Shown: positions 25,127 to 32,510, counted from the first letter of the stretch. The stretch is DNA of 64,000 nucleotides from Pseudomonadota bacterium (GCA_018242505.1 JAFEBU010000003.1:1-64000), one strand, 5' to 3'. A program made the numbers and translations. The notes: generated by a model from the letters alone, not told the origin.

Positions 25127-25731
25127 GCTGCCTCCAAAGCTGGAGTGGCCGCACGAGCAATGCTCAGCAACAGGTCGCGGAACTGAGTCGGCGTGCGAGC
25201 AGCGACGGCTTTTCCAACACGGCGGCGTTTATCGCCAGCTTTAGTGCGGTTGCCGCACCATGAGACAAGCGCGGCCGATTTCTGATCGAGCTCGCTTCCC
25301 CAATTGAGGGACGGGAGATCGACGCCAAAAGCATAAAGCCACGTCGCCTTTTTCGCGGGATGGCCGTAGCGTCCCTGCTCTACATGTGCCGTCCAGCCGC
25401 CACAGAGACCGCGGTACCATCCTCCATGCCGACGCGGCCGAGGAAGGCCGAACGCCCACCATGCATCGCTGTACGCGGGATGCTCGAGGATTCCGCCGAA
25501 ACGACGAACGGACCCTAAGGCTGACGCGAAGCATCCGCCGTGCGCGCGCTGGTGTCGTCTCGCGGGGCTTGTAGAAGCCCGCTGGGGCCATAAGCGCGCG
25601 CACGGCGGATGCGCCACAACAGGGTGCGGACCGGCATAGGTACGCGCGTCGCGCTCCCTATCCCATGGATCGACATCCGGCAGCCCGAAATAGCAGCCAT
25701 TCGTTTCCACGAAGAGCGCGGCAACCTTCAT
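25123..25731 (-). CDS. Phage protein with PPC motif, unknown function
   Basis: The 202-residue protein starts with a strand MKVAALFVETNG and has VVAHPPCARLWPQ, where PPC could be a nucleotide-binding or methyltransferase-like turn. ILEHPAYSDAWWAFGLPRP follows, then a Cys/Gly/Trp-rich CGGWTAHVEQGRYGHPAKKATWLYA. This combination recurs in phages of alphaproteobacteria as an uncharacterised family. A DNA-modifying role is a guess. Confidence 0.65.
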   Translation of the reverse strand: MKVAALFVETNGCYFGLPDVDPWDRERDARTYAGPHPVVAHPPCARLWPQRASTSPARRHQRAHGGCFASALGSVRRFGGILEHPAYSDAWWAFGLPRPRRHGGWYRGLCGGWTAHVEQGRYGHPAKKATWLYAFGVDLPSLNWGSELDQKSAALVSWCGNRTKAGDKRRRVGKAVAARTPTQFRDLLLSIARAATPALEAA

Positions 25732-26342
25732 GCTGCCACCGGCTGCTTCACTTGCCGCAGATGCGCTGGCATCTCGCCCATGATCTCGGCGGCAGACCCT
25801 CTCCTCGCCGATCGCTCCGCAAAGAATAGGGAGAAAGATTCGTTGGCTAGAACACGGTTAAGAGGATGACCGGCCTTCACTCGCACCCAATCGCGAATGC
25901 TTCTGTGCCGGTCTAGGTCCACAAGACTCCACGTCGGATGACTGAGCACGAATTTGACCATCTCAACGACAGCTGGAACGGCCGGATAGAGTTCGGCGGT
26001 AGAAGCCGTCTTGTTCTGCAGGAATGGCCGCATGAGCCGATGAAGCTGTTGCTCCGCTCGCCATGTCGATTTGGCGACGCCGATCAGAGAAAACGGCGCA
26101 AACTCAGCGTATTGAGCAGCACATCCTTCAAGGCGATTTGGCGCGCCTTTCGATGTAAAACCGAGTTTGATCCAATCGCAGTAGCGGGAATAGGCCGCGT
26201 AGAGATGACCGGGCTCATACAGCATCCTGATCCGAGCTTCAGATTTAGCCGGATAGCGGCAGTGCCTCGCCGCCTTCGAAATCTGGGACGAAAGCCAGAT
26301 TTTTTCGGCATTCTTCTGCATTTGGAAAGCGTCTACGGTCAC
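25728..26342 (-). CDS. GIY-YIG-like (T5orf172/Mug113-type) protein
   Basis: The 204-residue protein has a central GHLYAAYSRYCDWIKLGFTS segment, a variant of the GIY-YIG core in which a Tyr-containing strand is followed by KLGFTSKGAPNRL. The later helical AEQQLHRLMRPF matches the Mug113/T5orf172 class. It may be a nuclease. It overlaps the downstream gene by 4 bp. Confidence 0.7.
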   Translation of the reverse strand: MTVDAFQMQKNAEKIWLSSQISKAARHCRYPAKSEARIRMLYEPGHLYAAYSRYCDWIKLGFTSKGAPNRLEGCAAQYAEFAPFSLIGVAKSTWRAEQQLHRLMRPFLQNKTASTAELYPAVPAVVEMVKFVLSHPTWSLVDLDRHRSIRDWVRVKAGHPLNRVLANESFSLFFAERSARRGSAAEIMGEMPAHLRQVKQPVAA

Positions 26343-26343
26343 G

Positions 26344-26535
26344 TCAGCAATCCTTCAGCAGATCATCGGGCTTGAGAGCGAGCGGGAGATCCCGGCGTGC
26401 CATTTCCCGCAGGCGCTTCGCCCAGCTCGATAGAATTTCGGCCAACCAAAGCGCGGCTCTCCCGCGCATCTCGATAAGCCTGGTGAAGGTCATGGGCGTC
26501 TTCCTCGTGCCGTCGTTCTGCGGCCTTGAGCGCAT
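26344..26535 (-). CDS. Possible small basic protein overlapping its neighbour
   Basis: The 63-residue ORF, or 49 residues from the internal ATG, is helical and basic (LIEMRGRAALWLAEIL). It overlaps most of the 3' part of the 26363-26788 gene in another frame, so only one of the two may be real here. Tryptophan- and arginine-rich short peptides do occur in this operon. Low confidence. Confidence 0.3.
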   Translation of the reverse strand: MRSRPQNDGTRKTPMTFTRLIEMRGRAALWLAEILSSWAKRLREMARRDLPLALKPDDLLKDC

Positions 26536-26788
26536 CGAGGCGCTGATTGAGGGATGTCCACTCTTTGGGACGGATGGTGCGCGCTTCGCCGTGGAAGAAC
26601 GCGCGGACGCGCCGCGGCGTCCAGCTCAGCTGCTCGGCAACGAAGGCAAAGTACGACTTCCTATTGTCGTGTCTGCGGGGAGGAACAGCCTCCCAGATCA
26701 TGTCCTGAAACTCACTCAGCGCAGTCACGTCATTCTCCTTGGGCAACTTGCCCGGATTCTTGGGTGACTTGCCCAACACAAACGGCAT
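26363..26788 (-). CDS. 141-residue early phage protein
   Basis: The ATG at 26788 is preceded on the minus strand by a strong GGAGGA ribosome site 5 bp upstream, so the longer ORF to 26866 is rejected. The protein has ALSEFQDMIWEAVPPRRHDNRKSY and a helix-turn-helix-like FVAEQLSWTPRRVRAFF, followed by a charged helical tail. A DNA-binding function is likely but the family is unknown. Confidence 0.6.
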   Translation of the reverse strand: MPFVLGKSPKNPGKLPKENDVTALSEFQDMIWEAVPPRRHDNRKSYFAFVAEQLSWTPRRVRAFFHGEARTIRPKEWTSLNQRLDALKAAERRHEEDAHDLHQAYRDARESRALVGRNSIELGEAPAGNGTPGSPARSQAR

Positions 26789-27164
26789 TCGATCCTCCAC
26801 ATTCGATTGCATGAGAAGCAACCGAATGCAGAGCATCGGAGAGATCGCGAGCAGCATCGCCGCCAAGCTGAAGGCCGCTCGCGAGAGATTCGAGAAAAGT
26901 GCCGACGCGCCGCGTGGAGCAGACGCGCCGGCAAGTGGCTCCGGTGAAGCTACGCCGGAGGGAAAAGGCGCGGGAGAGCCGGCTTGGGGGCAGCCCTCCC
27001 GCTGTGCTCCGGCAACCCTGCGGAGGAAGGAAGGGCATTGCCGAAGCCATCAGGATTTCAAGAGCGCCGTGGATGGTGGCGCGTTGGGTCCCAAGGCAGA
27101 CGCCCATTACAGGCGCCCCTTCTGCCTCGAGACCCTTCCGCGCCCCTTCCCAGCAGGCGTTCAT
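26730..27164 (-). CDS. Hypothetical protein, weak support
   Basis: Its ATG overlaps the stop of the DnaA-C-like gene (ATGA at 27161-27164), and this is the only good evidence. The C-terminal 50 residues overlap the next gene by 59 bp, and third-position GC falls there to about one half, while the plus-strand frame shows about 85 percent for a short stretch. The real product may be shorter or absent. No family is recognised. Confidence 0.35.
   Translation of the reverse strand: MNACWEGARKGLEAEGAPVMGVCLGTQRATIHGALEILMASAMPFLPPQGCRSTAGGLPPSRLSRAFSLRRSFTGATCRRVCSTRRVGTFLESLASGLQLGGDAARDLSDALHSVASHAIECGGSNAVCVGQVTQESGQVAQGE
26800..26828. promoter_or_regulatory. Inverted repeat upstream of the 26788 gene
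   Basis: Arms 26800-26810 and 26818-26828 pair in 10 of 11 positions (CATTCGATTGC against GCAACCGAATG) around a 7-bp loop. There is no T-run, so it is not a simple terminator. A second CATTCGAT copy sits at 26786-26793. It could be an operator or an RNA hairpin controlling the gene that starts at 26788. Confidence 0.4.
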
Positions 27165-27619
27165 TTGGCGAGTTCGGCCCGACAGGCCGCGTGCAGTCGC
27201 CGATACGACGGGTAGCGTTCAAGGCGGTCGCGATGCCGATTCCGATACCAGGCGCAGCATCCAACGCCCCGCAGCATGGCGTCATCAATCGCCCGATCAG
27301 ACAGACGGGGCGCGAACTCCTCAGCCAGATTCGCGATGCAGAAACGGGCATCTATCAGGGTGCGGCGCCGGCTGAATCCGGTGATCGCCTCGACCGACAC
27401 GCTGGCGTGATGCGCCACCAGGGCCATCAGGCGTGTGATCAAAGGCGGGATGTAGCGGCCCTTCTCGTAGACGGCGTGGGCCTTTACCGCCTGTCGTGTG
27501 GCAACAGCTTTGCGCGGAGCGATCCGAGCCAGCGCGGCGCCGGACATGCGCGGCGTATTCGCGGCGATGATCCGCTCGCGCCGGTCGACGAGCTCGGGGA
27601 CAAGCTCGAGAGTGCTCAT
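27161..27619 (-). CDS. DnaA domain IV-like origin-binding protein
   Basis: The 152-residue protein ends in a region (about 65-150) that resembles the C-terminal DNA-binding domain of DnaA: VSVEAITGFSRRRTLIDARF, CIANLAEEFAPRLSDRAI, then a recognition-helix stretch RNRHRDRLERYPSYRRL. The ATPase domain of DnaA is absent. Many alphaproteobacterial phages encode such stand-alone domains next to DnaB loaders. It probably marks the phage origin. It is spaced directly (TGAATG) after the upstream gene. Confidence 0.78.
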   Translation of the reverse strand: MSTLELVPELVDRRERIIAANTPRMSGAALARIAPRKAVATRQAVKAHAVYEKGRYIPPLITRLMALVAHHASVSVEAITGFSRRRTLIDARFCIANLAEEFAPRLSDRAIDDAMLRGVGCCAWYRNRHRDRLERYPSYRRLHAACRAELAK

Positions 27620-27886
27620 TCAGGCCACTCGCCATATACGGACGATCTGCAGGCCATTCTCGACAAGGCGCCGCGTTACGAACTTCTTCGGCTTGAGACG
27701 TGCGGCGCGACCCGCAGCTACTTGTTGCGTTTTTTTAATTCCCCCGCCGTCGTTATAAACGCAAATAGAATCGCCGATCTCCATCTTGTCCAATGCGAAG
27801 CGCAAGGGGGTTCGGACTCTTCCTCTCCCACGAGGTTTTGGAATCGGAATCCCGCGCTCGATAACGATTTCGCTGACATCATTCAT
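27620..27886 (-). CDS. 88-residue early protein
   Basis: The ATG at 27886 has an AGGTG site a few bases upstream and overlaps the stop of the membrane protein. The sequence has a basic RGRGRVRTPLRF, a conserved-looking LDKMEIGDSICVYNDG and a C-terminal RRLVENGLQIVRIWRV. This pattern (regulated start, GDS, basic, R-V-W-R end) is common for small phage proteins of unknown function in this position. Confidence 0.65.
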   Translation of the reverse strand: MNDVSEIVIERGIPIPKPRGRGRVRTPLRFALDKMEIGDSICVYNDGGGIKKTQQVAAGRAARLKPKKFVTRRLVENGLQIVRIWRVA

Positions 27887-28080
27887 AGTACACCTGCCCA
27901 AGCTAGAAACGTGAGCCCGATATCGATGGCGGCAACCCAGAGAAGAAGTGACGGCACTAAGAAGCCAAGGAGAAGAAGGCCAAGGGTTCCATATGACTGG
28001 CGCAGTCCGGGCTTCTCGCTGGATTGGGCGACGTCTTCTGCCGGGTATGTGCGCCAGACGGGAATCGGGTCGTCCGTCAT
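27883..28080 (-). CDS. Small membrane protein of the early operon
   Basis: The 65-residue protein has a soluble N-terminus (about 1-30) and a hydrophobic C-terminal part (LLLLGFLVPSLLLWVAAIDI, then GLTFLAWAGVL) with one or two helices. It is the second gene after the Cro-like regulator, so it would be made early after induction. Function is unknown; a role at the host membrane is inferred. Confidence 0.6.
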   Translation of the reverse strand: MTDDPIPVWRTYPAEDVAQSSEKPGLRQSYGTLGLLLLGFLVPSLLLWVAAIDIGLTFLAWAGVL

Positions 28081-28081
28081 G

Positions 28082-28318
28082 CTAGGCCCTGCGCTTCAGG
28101 GGCTTCGGGGGCTTGCGCGCAGCGAGGCTAGCTAGCGTCTCATAGGTGACGGATTCACAATCTTGCTGCTTCGCAAGACCAATAAGCCCCGGCCAACGAT
28201 CGGCTGGAATGCTGTCGCGGAATCGCCATTGGCGAACGGTCCCCCTGCGCTCTTTGAGGGCGAAAGCCACGGCGGTCGAACCACCCAGCTCCTTGAGCAC
28301 ATCGCCGAATGTTTTCAT
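28082..28318 (-). CDS. Cro-like helix-turn-helix regulator
   Basis: The 78-residue protein has a HTH at about residues 11-45 (GGSTAVAFALKERRGTVRQW then RDSIPADRWPGLIGLAKQQ), the pattern of small phage Cro/YdaS-like proteins. It is divergently transcribed from the CI-like repressor and is the first gene of the leftward operon. Its promoter (28327-28355) puts the transcription start almost on the ATG, so the mRNA may be leaderless. Confidence 0.8.
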   Translation of the reverse strand: MKTFGDVLKELGGSTAVAFALKERRGTVRQWRFRDSIPADRWPGLIGLAKQQDCESVTYETLASLAARKPPKPLKRRA

Positions 28319-28326
28319 GGTCGCGG

Positions 28327-28355
28327 ACGATACGCTCTGTACGCTACATGGTCAA
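28327..28355 (-). promoter_or_regulatory. Leftward early promoter with 17-bp spacer
   Basis: On the minus strand the -35 TTGACC lies at 28355-28350 and the -10 TATCGT at 28332-28327, separated by 17 bp. The expected start is about 28320, two bases before the Cro-like ATG. A CGTTAC motif sits 8 bp upstream of the -35 (plus strand 28364-28369). It drives the early operon down to about 20377. Confidence 0.65.
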
Positions 28356-28363
28356 TACCCATT

Positions 28364-28387
28364 GTAACGCGCATTCGCGTACGTTAC
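28364..28387. promoter_or_regulatory. Operator-like CGTTAC pair, inverted
   Basis: GTAACG at 28364-28369 and CGTTAC at 28382-28387 form an inverted pair with a 12-bp gap between the divergent regulators. A direct TACGCT-CTG-TACGCT repeat lies at 28331-28345. The pair is the likely binding site for the CI-like or Cro-like protein, controlling the promoter at 28327-28355 and the repressor's own promoter. Confidence 0.5.
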
Positions 28388-28394
28388 GAATCGT

Positions 28395-29084
28395 ATGACA
28401 ACTCAAGGCGATAGACTGCGCGCGCTGGCCAGAGCTGCCGGATTTTCCTCTCTGGCGGACTTCGCTCGGTCTGTCGGGCTAGAGCCGGGGACCGCCCGAC
28501 AGCAGGCCAATCGGAATTCCATCCCCGCCGATGCCTTGGGTAAGTACATCGCGAAGGCAAAAGGGACCGGGGCGACCATGGAATGGCTGGCCTCTGGCAT
28601 CGGCCCACCTCCCAAGAATGTCGCGCTGCCAGCGGAGGAATTTGCTCCCAAGGTCCAGGTAACGCGCGAGGTGCCCCCTCCTAAGCGTCCCGACGTTCCC
28701 GTTTGGGCGAGTGCCCAGGCCGGCAAAGATGGCGCGATGATCCTGGTGCCGGATCCGATCGACTACATTTACCGGTCAGAGCGCATGCTAGACGTCAAAA
28801 ACCCGTTTGCTTTCGCGGTCGAGGGCGATTCAATGAGCCCGGCGATCGAGCATGGCGACCAAGTTGTGATCAACCCCGCCTTGAAGCCGCGCCCGAATGT
28901 GGATTGCGTCTTTATCCGGCAGCGGGAAGATGGGTCATATTTGGCCCTTGTGAAGCGGCTTTTGCGGGTCACAGAACCGGTCTGGAAGGTCCGCCAGTTC
29001 GAGCCGAAGCGTGATTTCGATCTCTCCCGCAAAGAATGGCCGCAGATTCATGTTATCGCCGAGATACGGCGCGGTGGCTTATAG
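28395..29084 (+). CDS. CI-like repressor with S24 (LexA-type) peptidase domain
   Basis: The 229-residue protein has an N-terminal HTH (about residues 5-45, with SLADFARSVGLEPGTARQQ) and a C-terminal self-cleavage domain. The nucleophile is Ser146 in EGDSMSP, the base is Lys187 in LVKRLL, and the likely cleavage site is Ala109-Gly110. Cleavage on DNA damage through RecA would induce the prophage. It sits alone on the plus strand, with the operator region just upstream. Confidence 0.92.
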   Translation: MTTQGDRLRALARAAGFSSLADFARSVGLEPGTARQQANRNSIPADALGKYIAKAKGTGATMEWLASGIGPPPKNVALPAEEFAPKVQVTREVPPPKRPDVPVWASAQAGKDGAMILVPDPIDYIYRSERMLDVKNPFAFAVEGDSMSPAIEHGDQVVINPALKPRPNVDCVFIRQREDGSYLALVKRLLRVTEPVWKVRQFEPKRDFDLSRKEWPQIHVIAEIRRGGL

Positions 29085-29127
29085 GGCGAACGCCGTTCGC
29101 AGGGGTAATGCCCCGCCCCCCATTAAG

Positions 29128-29352
29128 CTATCGCCGAGGCACGCATACTGCCGACAGCATAGGCGCGGAGAGCCGCGTTATTGTGATGTTTCCACGGACG
29201 ATTTCGCGCTCCGAAGCCTCAACAAATCGTCGCTCTTCTTTTCCTAATTCCCCTGCCGCTTGTCGGCATGCGGCTTCCGACCCAAAGACGACTTGGTAGC
29301 TCGATGGCGCCTGAGCGCCGAAGAACCACGTCACCAGCAAAAGCGTCTCCAT
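29128..29352 (-). CDS. Small secreted or periplasmic protein, reversed
   Basis: The ATG at 29352 gives a 74-residue protein with a weak hydrophobic start (METLLLVTWFFGAQA) and two Cys residues that might form a disulfide. The longer ORF to 29529 crosses the rightward promoter and is rejected. It is a lone minus-strand gene between repressor and rightward operon, so it may be expressed from the lysogen, as morons often are. Confidence 0.55.
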   Translation of the reverse strand: METLLLVTWFFGAQAPSSYQVVFGSEAACRQAAGELGKEERRFVEASEREIVRGNITITRLSAPMLSAVCVPRR

Positions 29353-29432
29353 ACCACCACCAATAGGCTCAAAAGCCCCGCAATCCACCACTTCATGGGC
29401 TGAAACGGTACACCAGAACTTTTCTGTAGTGA

Positions 29433-29474
29433 CGTTACATTTAGTATTGACCCGTGCGTTACTTCCTGTATTCT
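29433..29474 (+). promoter_or_regulatory. Rightward promoter with repressor-site motifs
   Basis: The -35 TTGACC at 29447-29452 and -10 TATTCT at 29469-29474 are separated by 16 bp. CGTTAC occurs at 29433-29438, 8 bp upstream of the -35, and again at 29457-29462 inside the spacer. The -35 region shares the string GTATTGACC with the leftward promoter. It drives 29510 and the genes after it. Confidence 0.65.
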
Positions 29475-29509
29475 CCTCCCCACAGCCAACACGGCACACG
29501 GAGGAGAAG

Positions 29510-29902
29510 ATGGGCACCACCGCCACCATTCATTACCAGCCGAAGATTCCGGCTCTTCGCCTGAAGGCAGAATGCAAGTGCGGTGGCGATGTGGCTCTGG
29601 TCTGCAACCAGCGCATTGAGCGCAAGGGCCGTCGCAACGAGATCGTCGCCGATGCCCGTCTCTGCATGGCCTGCGGGACGATCGCTCCCTATGCCGAATA
29701 TCGCCACTACCACGACGCGCTCGCCGACTTCTGGAAGGAATATGGCTGGCAGCGCGACATCGGCTTGCGCCTGACGGAGCTTGCCGATCTCAGCACCGAA
29801 ACGCGCTTCGAATCCTACATGGCGCTGCAAGCCGGCATGTCTCCCGCAGAGACGGCCGCATATCTCGCCCAGCGTGGCGAACAGCTCCCAATCGACGCCT
29901 AA
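29510..29902 (+). CDS. Cys-rich phage protein, first gene of the rightward operon
   Basis: A strong GGAGGAG ribosome site lies just before the ATG at 29510. The 130-residue protein has two Cys pairs (CKC and CMAC) at about residues 20-60 that may bind zinc, and a C-terminal helical tail. It is the first gene behind the rightward promoter. Function is unknown. Confidence 0.75.
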   Translation: MGTTATIHYQPKIPALRLKAECKCGGDVALVCNQRIERKGRRNEIVADARLCMACGTIAPYAEYRHYHDALADFWKEYGWQRDIGLRLTELADLSTETRFESYMALQAGMSPAETAAYLAQRGEQLPIDA

Positions 29903-29944
29903 CCCCAATCACAGCCCACACGCACGGCGGAGGAGAGAGGCAGG

Positions 29945-30535
29945 ATGGCACGCGAGCCCAAGAACGCTAAAGCCGACACAGCGGCAGAAGCACCGGACGG
30001 AGAGGTCTGGCGCCCCGTGTTCAACCATGAAGGTTTGTACGAAGTCAGCAGTCATGGGCGCATTCGGTCTCTTCCTCGTCACACGAGAACTGGCCTCCTT
30101 GGCGGCAAAATTCTCCAACTCGCAAAAAGTCGGAATGGATATCTGCGCGTCGTCTTCTCGAAAGATGGCGTTGCTGTGCGCCGCTCCGTCCATCGAGTTG
30201 TCTTATCAGCGTTCGATCGACTGCCGTTAGCTGATGAAGAAGCGCGCCATCTCAATGGCAATAAGACCGAAAATTATCTGTCGAATCTTGCTTGGGGCTC
30301 GCGCTCAGCGAATGCTTATGACCGCATCCTCCATGGCACACAATACGACAATAAAGGTGAGCGCCATGGCAATGCTCGCTTGAGCAATCAACAAGCCGCA
30401 GAAATCAAACGGCTTCGCGCCAAAGGCGATTCGCTTCGCTCCATCGCGCGCACCTTTCATGTGAGCGAGCAAACGATCAGCAGGATCGCCAACGCAAAGG
30501 GTTGGCGGCACATCATGGAGTCCGCCAATGTCTGA
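29945..30535 (+). CDS. NUMOD4/HNH homing-type endonuclease
   Basis: The 196-residue protein starts with a NUMOD4-like module (EVWRPVFNHEGLYEVSSHGRI), then an HNH-like core (VHRVVLSAF, RHLNGNKTENYLSNLAWGS), and ends in a HTH-like SLRSIARTFHVSEQTISRI. This is the domain order of free-standing homing endonucleases. It overlaps the next gene by 8 bp. Confidence 0.88.
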   Translation: MAREPKNAKADTAAEAPDGEVWRPVFNHEGLYEVSSHGRIRSLPRHTRTGLLGGKILQLAKSRNGYLRVVFSKDGVAVRRSVHRVVLSAFDRLPLADEEARHLNGNKTENYLSNLAWGSRSANAYDRILHGTQYDNKGERHGNARLSNQQAAEIKRLRAKGDSLRSIARTFHVSEQTISRIANAKGWRHIMESANV

Positions 30536-31157
30536 AGAAGTGGTTCACTCTATAAAAGGGTTTGACAAGGATTTTAAATGCCGTGGATTCGCCTATGAAA
30601 TCGGGAAGACCTACGAGCATGACGGCGATGTTGTCGTCTGCGAGAGCGGCTTCCATGCCATTGGCGGTCATCCGCTTGAGGTGCTGCGCTACTACCCGCC
30701 GAACAAGAGCCGCTATGCCCGCACCACGCAAGGTGGTGCTCTCGCTCCTCACACCGAAGACAGCAAGATCGCCAGCGCCCGCATCACGATCGACGCAGAA
30801 ATCAAACTGCCTGAGCTGATCCAGGCTGCAGTCAAGTGGGTGTTCGACCGTGCGAAATGGAAGGAAGGTCCAGTCGCTTCATTCAAGAATGAAGGTGTAA
30901 CCGCCAGCGGCGACTACGGTGCGGCCACCGCCAGCGGCTACTACGGTGCGGCCACCGCCAGCGGCAACTACGGTGCGGCCACCGCCAGCGGCCGAGATGG
31001 CCGCGCGAAGGGCGCTGATGGCTGCGCTCTCTTCCTCGTCGAACGTGACAGCGATTGGAAGATCGTGAATGCCTGGGCTGGCATCGTCGGCCGCGACGGC
31101 ATCAAGCCCAGCACCTGGTATAGGCTCAAAAACGGCAAGCCCTTGGAGGTCGAATGA
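30528..31157 (+). CDS. DUF7666-like protein with short tandem repeats
   Basis: The 209-residue protein has a conserved N-terminal KGFDKDFKCRGFAYEIGKTY and CESGFHA, then a glycine/alanine repeat zone (about residues 125-155) where ASG-x-YGAAT occurs three times plus a partial copy, and a beta-rich C-terminus. Repeats of this kind form a short beta-helix. Proteins of this family are common in phages, and the function is unknown. Confidence 0.75.
   Translation: MSEEVVHSIKGFDKDFKCRGFAYEIGKTYEHDGDVVVCESGFHAIGGHPLEVLRYYPPNKSRYARTTQGGALAPHTEDSKIASARITIDAEIKLPELIQAAVKWVFDRAKWKEGPVASFKNEGVTASGDYGAATASGYYGAATASGNYGAATASGRDGRAKGADGCALFLVERDSDWKIVNAWAGIVGRDGIKPSTWYRLKNGKPLEVE
30903..30992 (+). repeat. 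27-bp tandem repeats within the coding region
   Basis: Three 27-bp units (30903-30929, 30930-30956, 30957-30983) and a partial fourth keep the reading frame and differ by single codons for Asp, Tyr and Asn. Each encodes ASG-x-YGAAT. The repeats are in frame and lack spacers, so this is not a CRISPR array. Copy number may vary between related phages. Confidence 0.9.
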
Positions 31158-31498
31158 TGGACGCCATCTTCGCCCGCGGGCAGAGCTACACACGTCCACA
31201 TATCTGGGCCGAATACAGGGAGAAGCGGAAGGAGCTTGGCACGGTCCTGCTCGACGCCGAATCCCTCCTTCGTGCGCTCTCGAACATCAGCAAGCCCCTC
31301 TATGCGGCGGAGCAGAGGCAGCACCAGCGGGCTCTCTACGCCTGCGGAGAAGCCATCGCCAACGCCGTCAAGGACATGATCGATGATGTTCTTGGCCCTA
31401 CAGCACGTCGCGCCGACGACTGTGGGATCGCCCCGGAAGAGATCGTGATCGACGTGACCGAGCTGGATCGGCTGCTCGCTAAGCTGGAGACGACATGA
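31154..31498 (+). CDS. 114-residue phage protein
   Basis: It starts in an ATGA overlap with the previous stop and ends in another with the next gene. The sequence is helical, with EKRKELGTVLLDAESLLRAL at the start and VTELDRLLAKLET at the end, and has no known catalytic motif. It is part of the block of small rightward genes. No family is recognised. Confidence 0.6.
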   Translation: MMDAIFARGQSYTRPHIWAEYREKRKELGTVLLDAESLLRALSNISKPLYAAEQRQHQRALYACGEAIANAVKDMIDDVLGPTARRADDCGIAPEEIVIDVTELDRLLAKLETT

Positions 31499-31797
31499 CC
31501 ATGGACGTCGATAAGCTGCGCTCAGTTATCCAACTGGCCCGCAAACACCATATGACGCGCTGCGAGCTTTCCTCGGCTGATGCCGCGATCCTCGCCGACG
31601 CCGCCGAAAGGCATCTGGCAACACTTCCGAAGGTGAGACAGGTTTGGTACGTGCTATGGCGCGAACGCGGGATCACACACGCTTGGGAAGCGAACAGCGC
31701 GGGAGCCGCTGATGTCTTCGCTGCATCCACCAAAGCATGTCCGGAACGTTCCGTCATCGCGACGGTCGGCCCGTTCGAGGTGCCTGAAAATGACTGA
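31495..31797 (+). CDS. 100-residue phage protein
   Basis: The N-terminal half is helical (DKLRSVIQLARKH and DAAILADAAERHLATL), followed by a strand-rich VWYVLWRERGITHAW and a C-terminal segment. No signal peptide or metal motif was seen. It overlaps its neighbours by 4 and 8 bp. Function is unknown. Confidence 0.6.
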   Translation: MTMDVDKLRSVIQLARKHHMTRCELSSADAAILADAAERHLATLPKVRQVWYVLWRERGITHAWEANSAGAADVFAASTKACPERSVIATVGPFEVPEND

Positions 31798-32107
31798 GGC
31801 CAAGAGCGCCTTGGAGGCTGCGAGTCGCATCATCGCTGCTTTCTACAAGCCTGTAAGCGTGGCGGGAGGCGCATCGTTCGTCTTTGACACGAACGATATC
31901 AAAGCCGTCACCCGCGCTCTCATCGCCTTCGCGGAAGAGAACCGTAGGCTGCGGGAAGCGGGTGCCAAGCTCGCTGATGCCTGTGGGGGCGTCCTTAGTT
32001 GGGCCGATGGTGGATGCAGTCCGTACGCCAACAATGACATACGCGAAGCATTCAACGCTGTAGATCAATGGCGTTCCGTCGTGCCGGAGGTGCCGGACAA
32101 TGGGTAA
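31790..32107 (+). CDS. 105-residue phage protein
   Basis: The ATG at 31790 is chosen because it overlaps the previous stop by 8 bp and gives a compact protein; the longer ORF to 31712 lies antisense-like within its neighbour. It has an N-terminal helix, then FVFDTNDIKAVTRALIAFAEENRRLRE and a Cys/Gly-rich turn. Function is unknown. Confidence 0.6.
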   Translation: MTEAKSALEAASRIIAAFYKPVSVAGGASFVFDTNDIKAVTRALIAFAEENRRLREAGAKLADACGGVLSWADGGCSPYANNDIREAFNAVDQWRSVVPEVPDNG

Positions 32108-32510
32108 CAAGATCATCCACGCGTCGGATTGCGCGCTTCACAACGAACCCTACAAGCCAAATGGGCCGTGTGATTGCGGGGCGCGGGCGCCCAGAAGCGC
32201 TCTAGAATGTGCGGAGATCATCCGTGGCGCCGACTATGGAATGGTCGATGAGGACGATGCTCGCTTAGTAGCCGGGGCCTACATCGACATGATGGAGGAG
32301 AATCAGAGGCTCAAAGAGCGGCTGGAGATGGCGCATGTCTGGCAGATGATCGACGGCAAGATGACCAGAGTGCCGGTCCCCGAAGACGAAACCATCCCGG
32401 ACGGCATTGAGTGCCGCGAAGAAACGATAAAGCTGCAGGACCAGCACATTCGGGAACTGCAGGCAGAAGTGAAGCGGCTGCGCTCCGCGATGGAGGCAAT
32501 CGGTGTTTAG
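32100..32510 (+). CDS. 136-residue phage protein with Cys-rich N-terminus
   Basis: The first 30 residues have Cys at CALHN and PCDCG that could bind a metal. The rest is coiled helix (DMMEENQRLKERLE and LQAEVKRLRSAMEAI). The gene overlaps the next small ORF by 8 bp. No family is recognised. Confidence 0.6.
   Translation: MGNKIIHASDCALHNEPYKPNGPCDCGARAPRSALECAEIIRGADYGMVDEDDARLVAGAYIDMMEENQRLKERLEMAHVWQMIDGKMTRVPVPEDETIPDGIECREETIKLQDQHIRELQAEVKRLRSAMEAIGV

Noticed and set aside
25241..25603. Alternative minus-strand ORF of 120 codons
   Set aside because: It is a shadow frame of the 25123-25731 gene, which has clean overlaps with both neighbours.
30903..30992. Possible CRISPR-like array
   Set aside because: The repeats are tandem without spacers, in frame, and encode a protein repeat.
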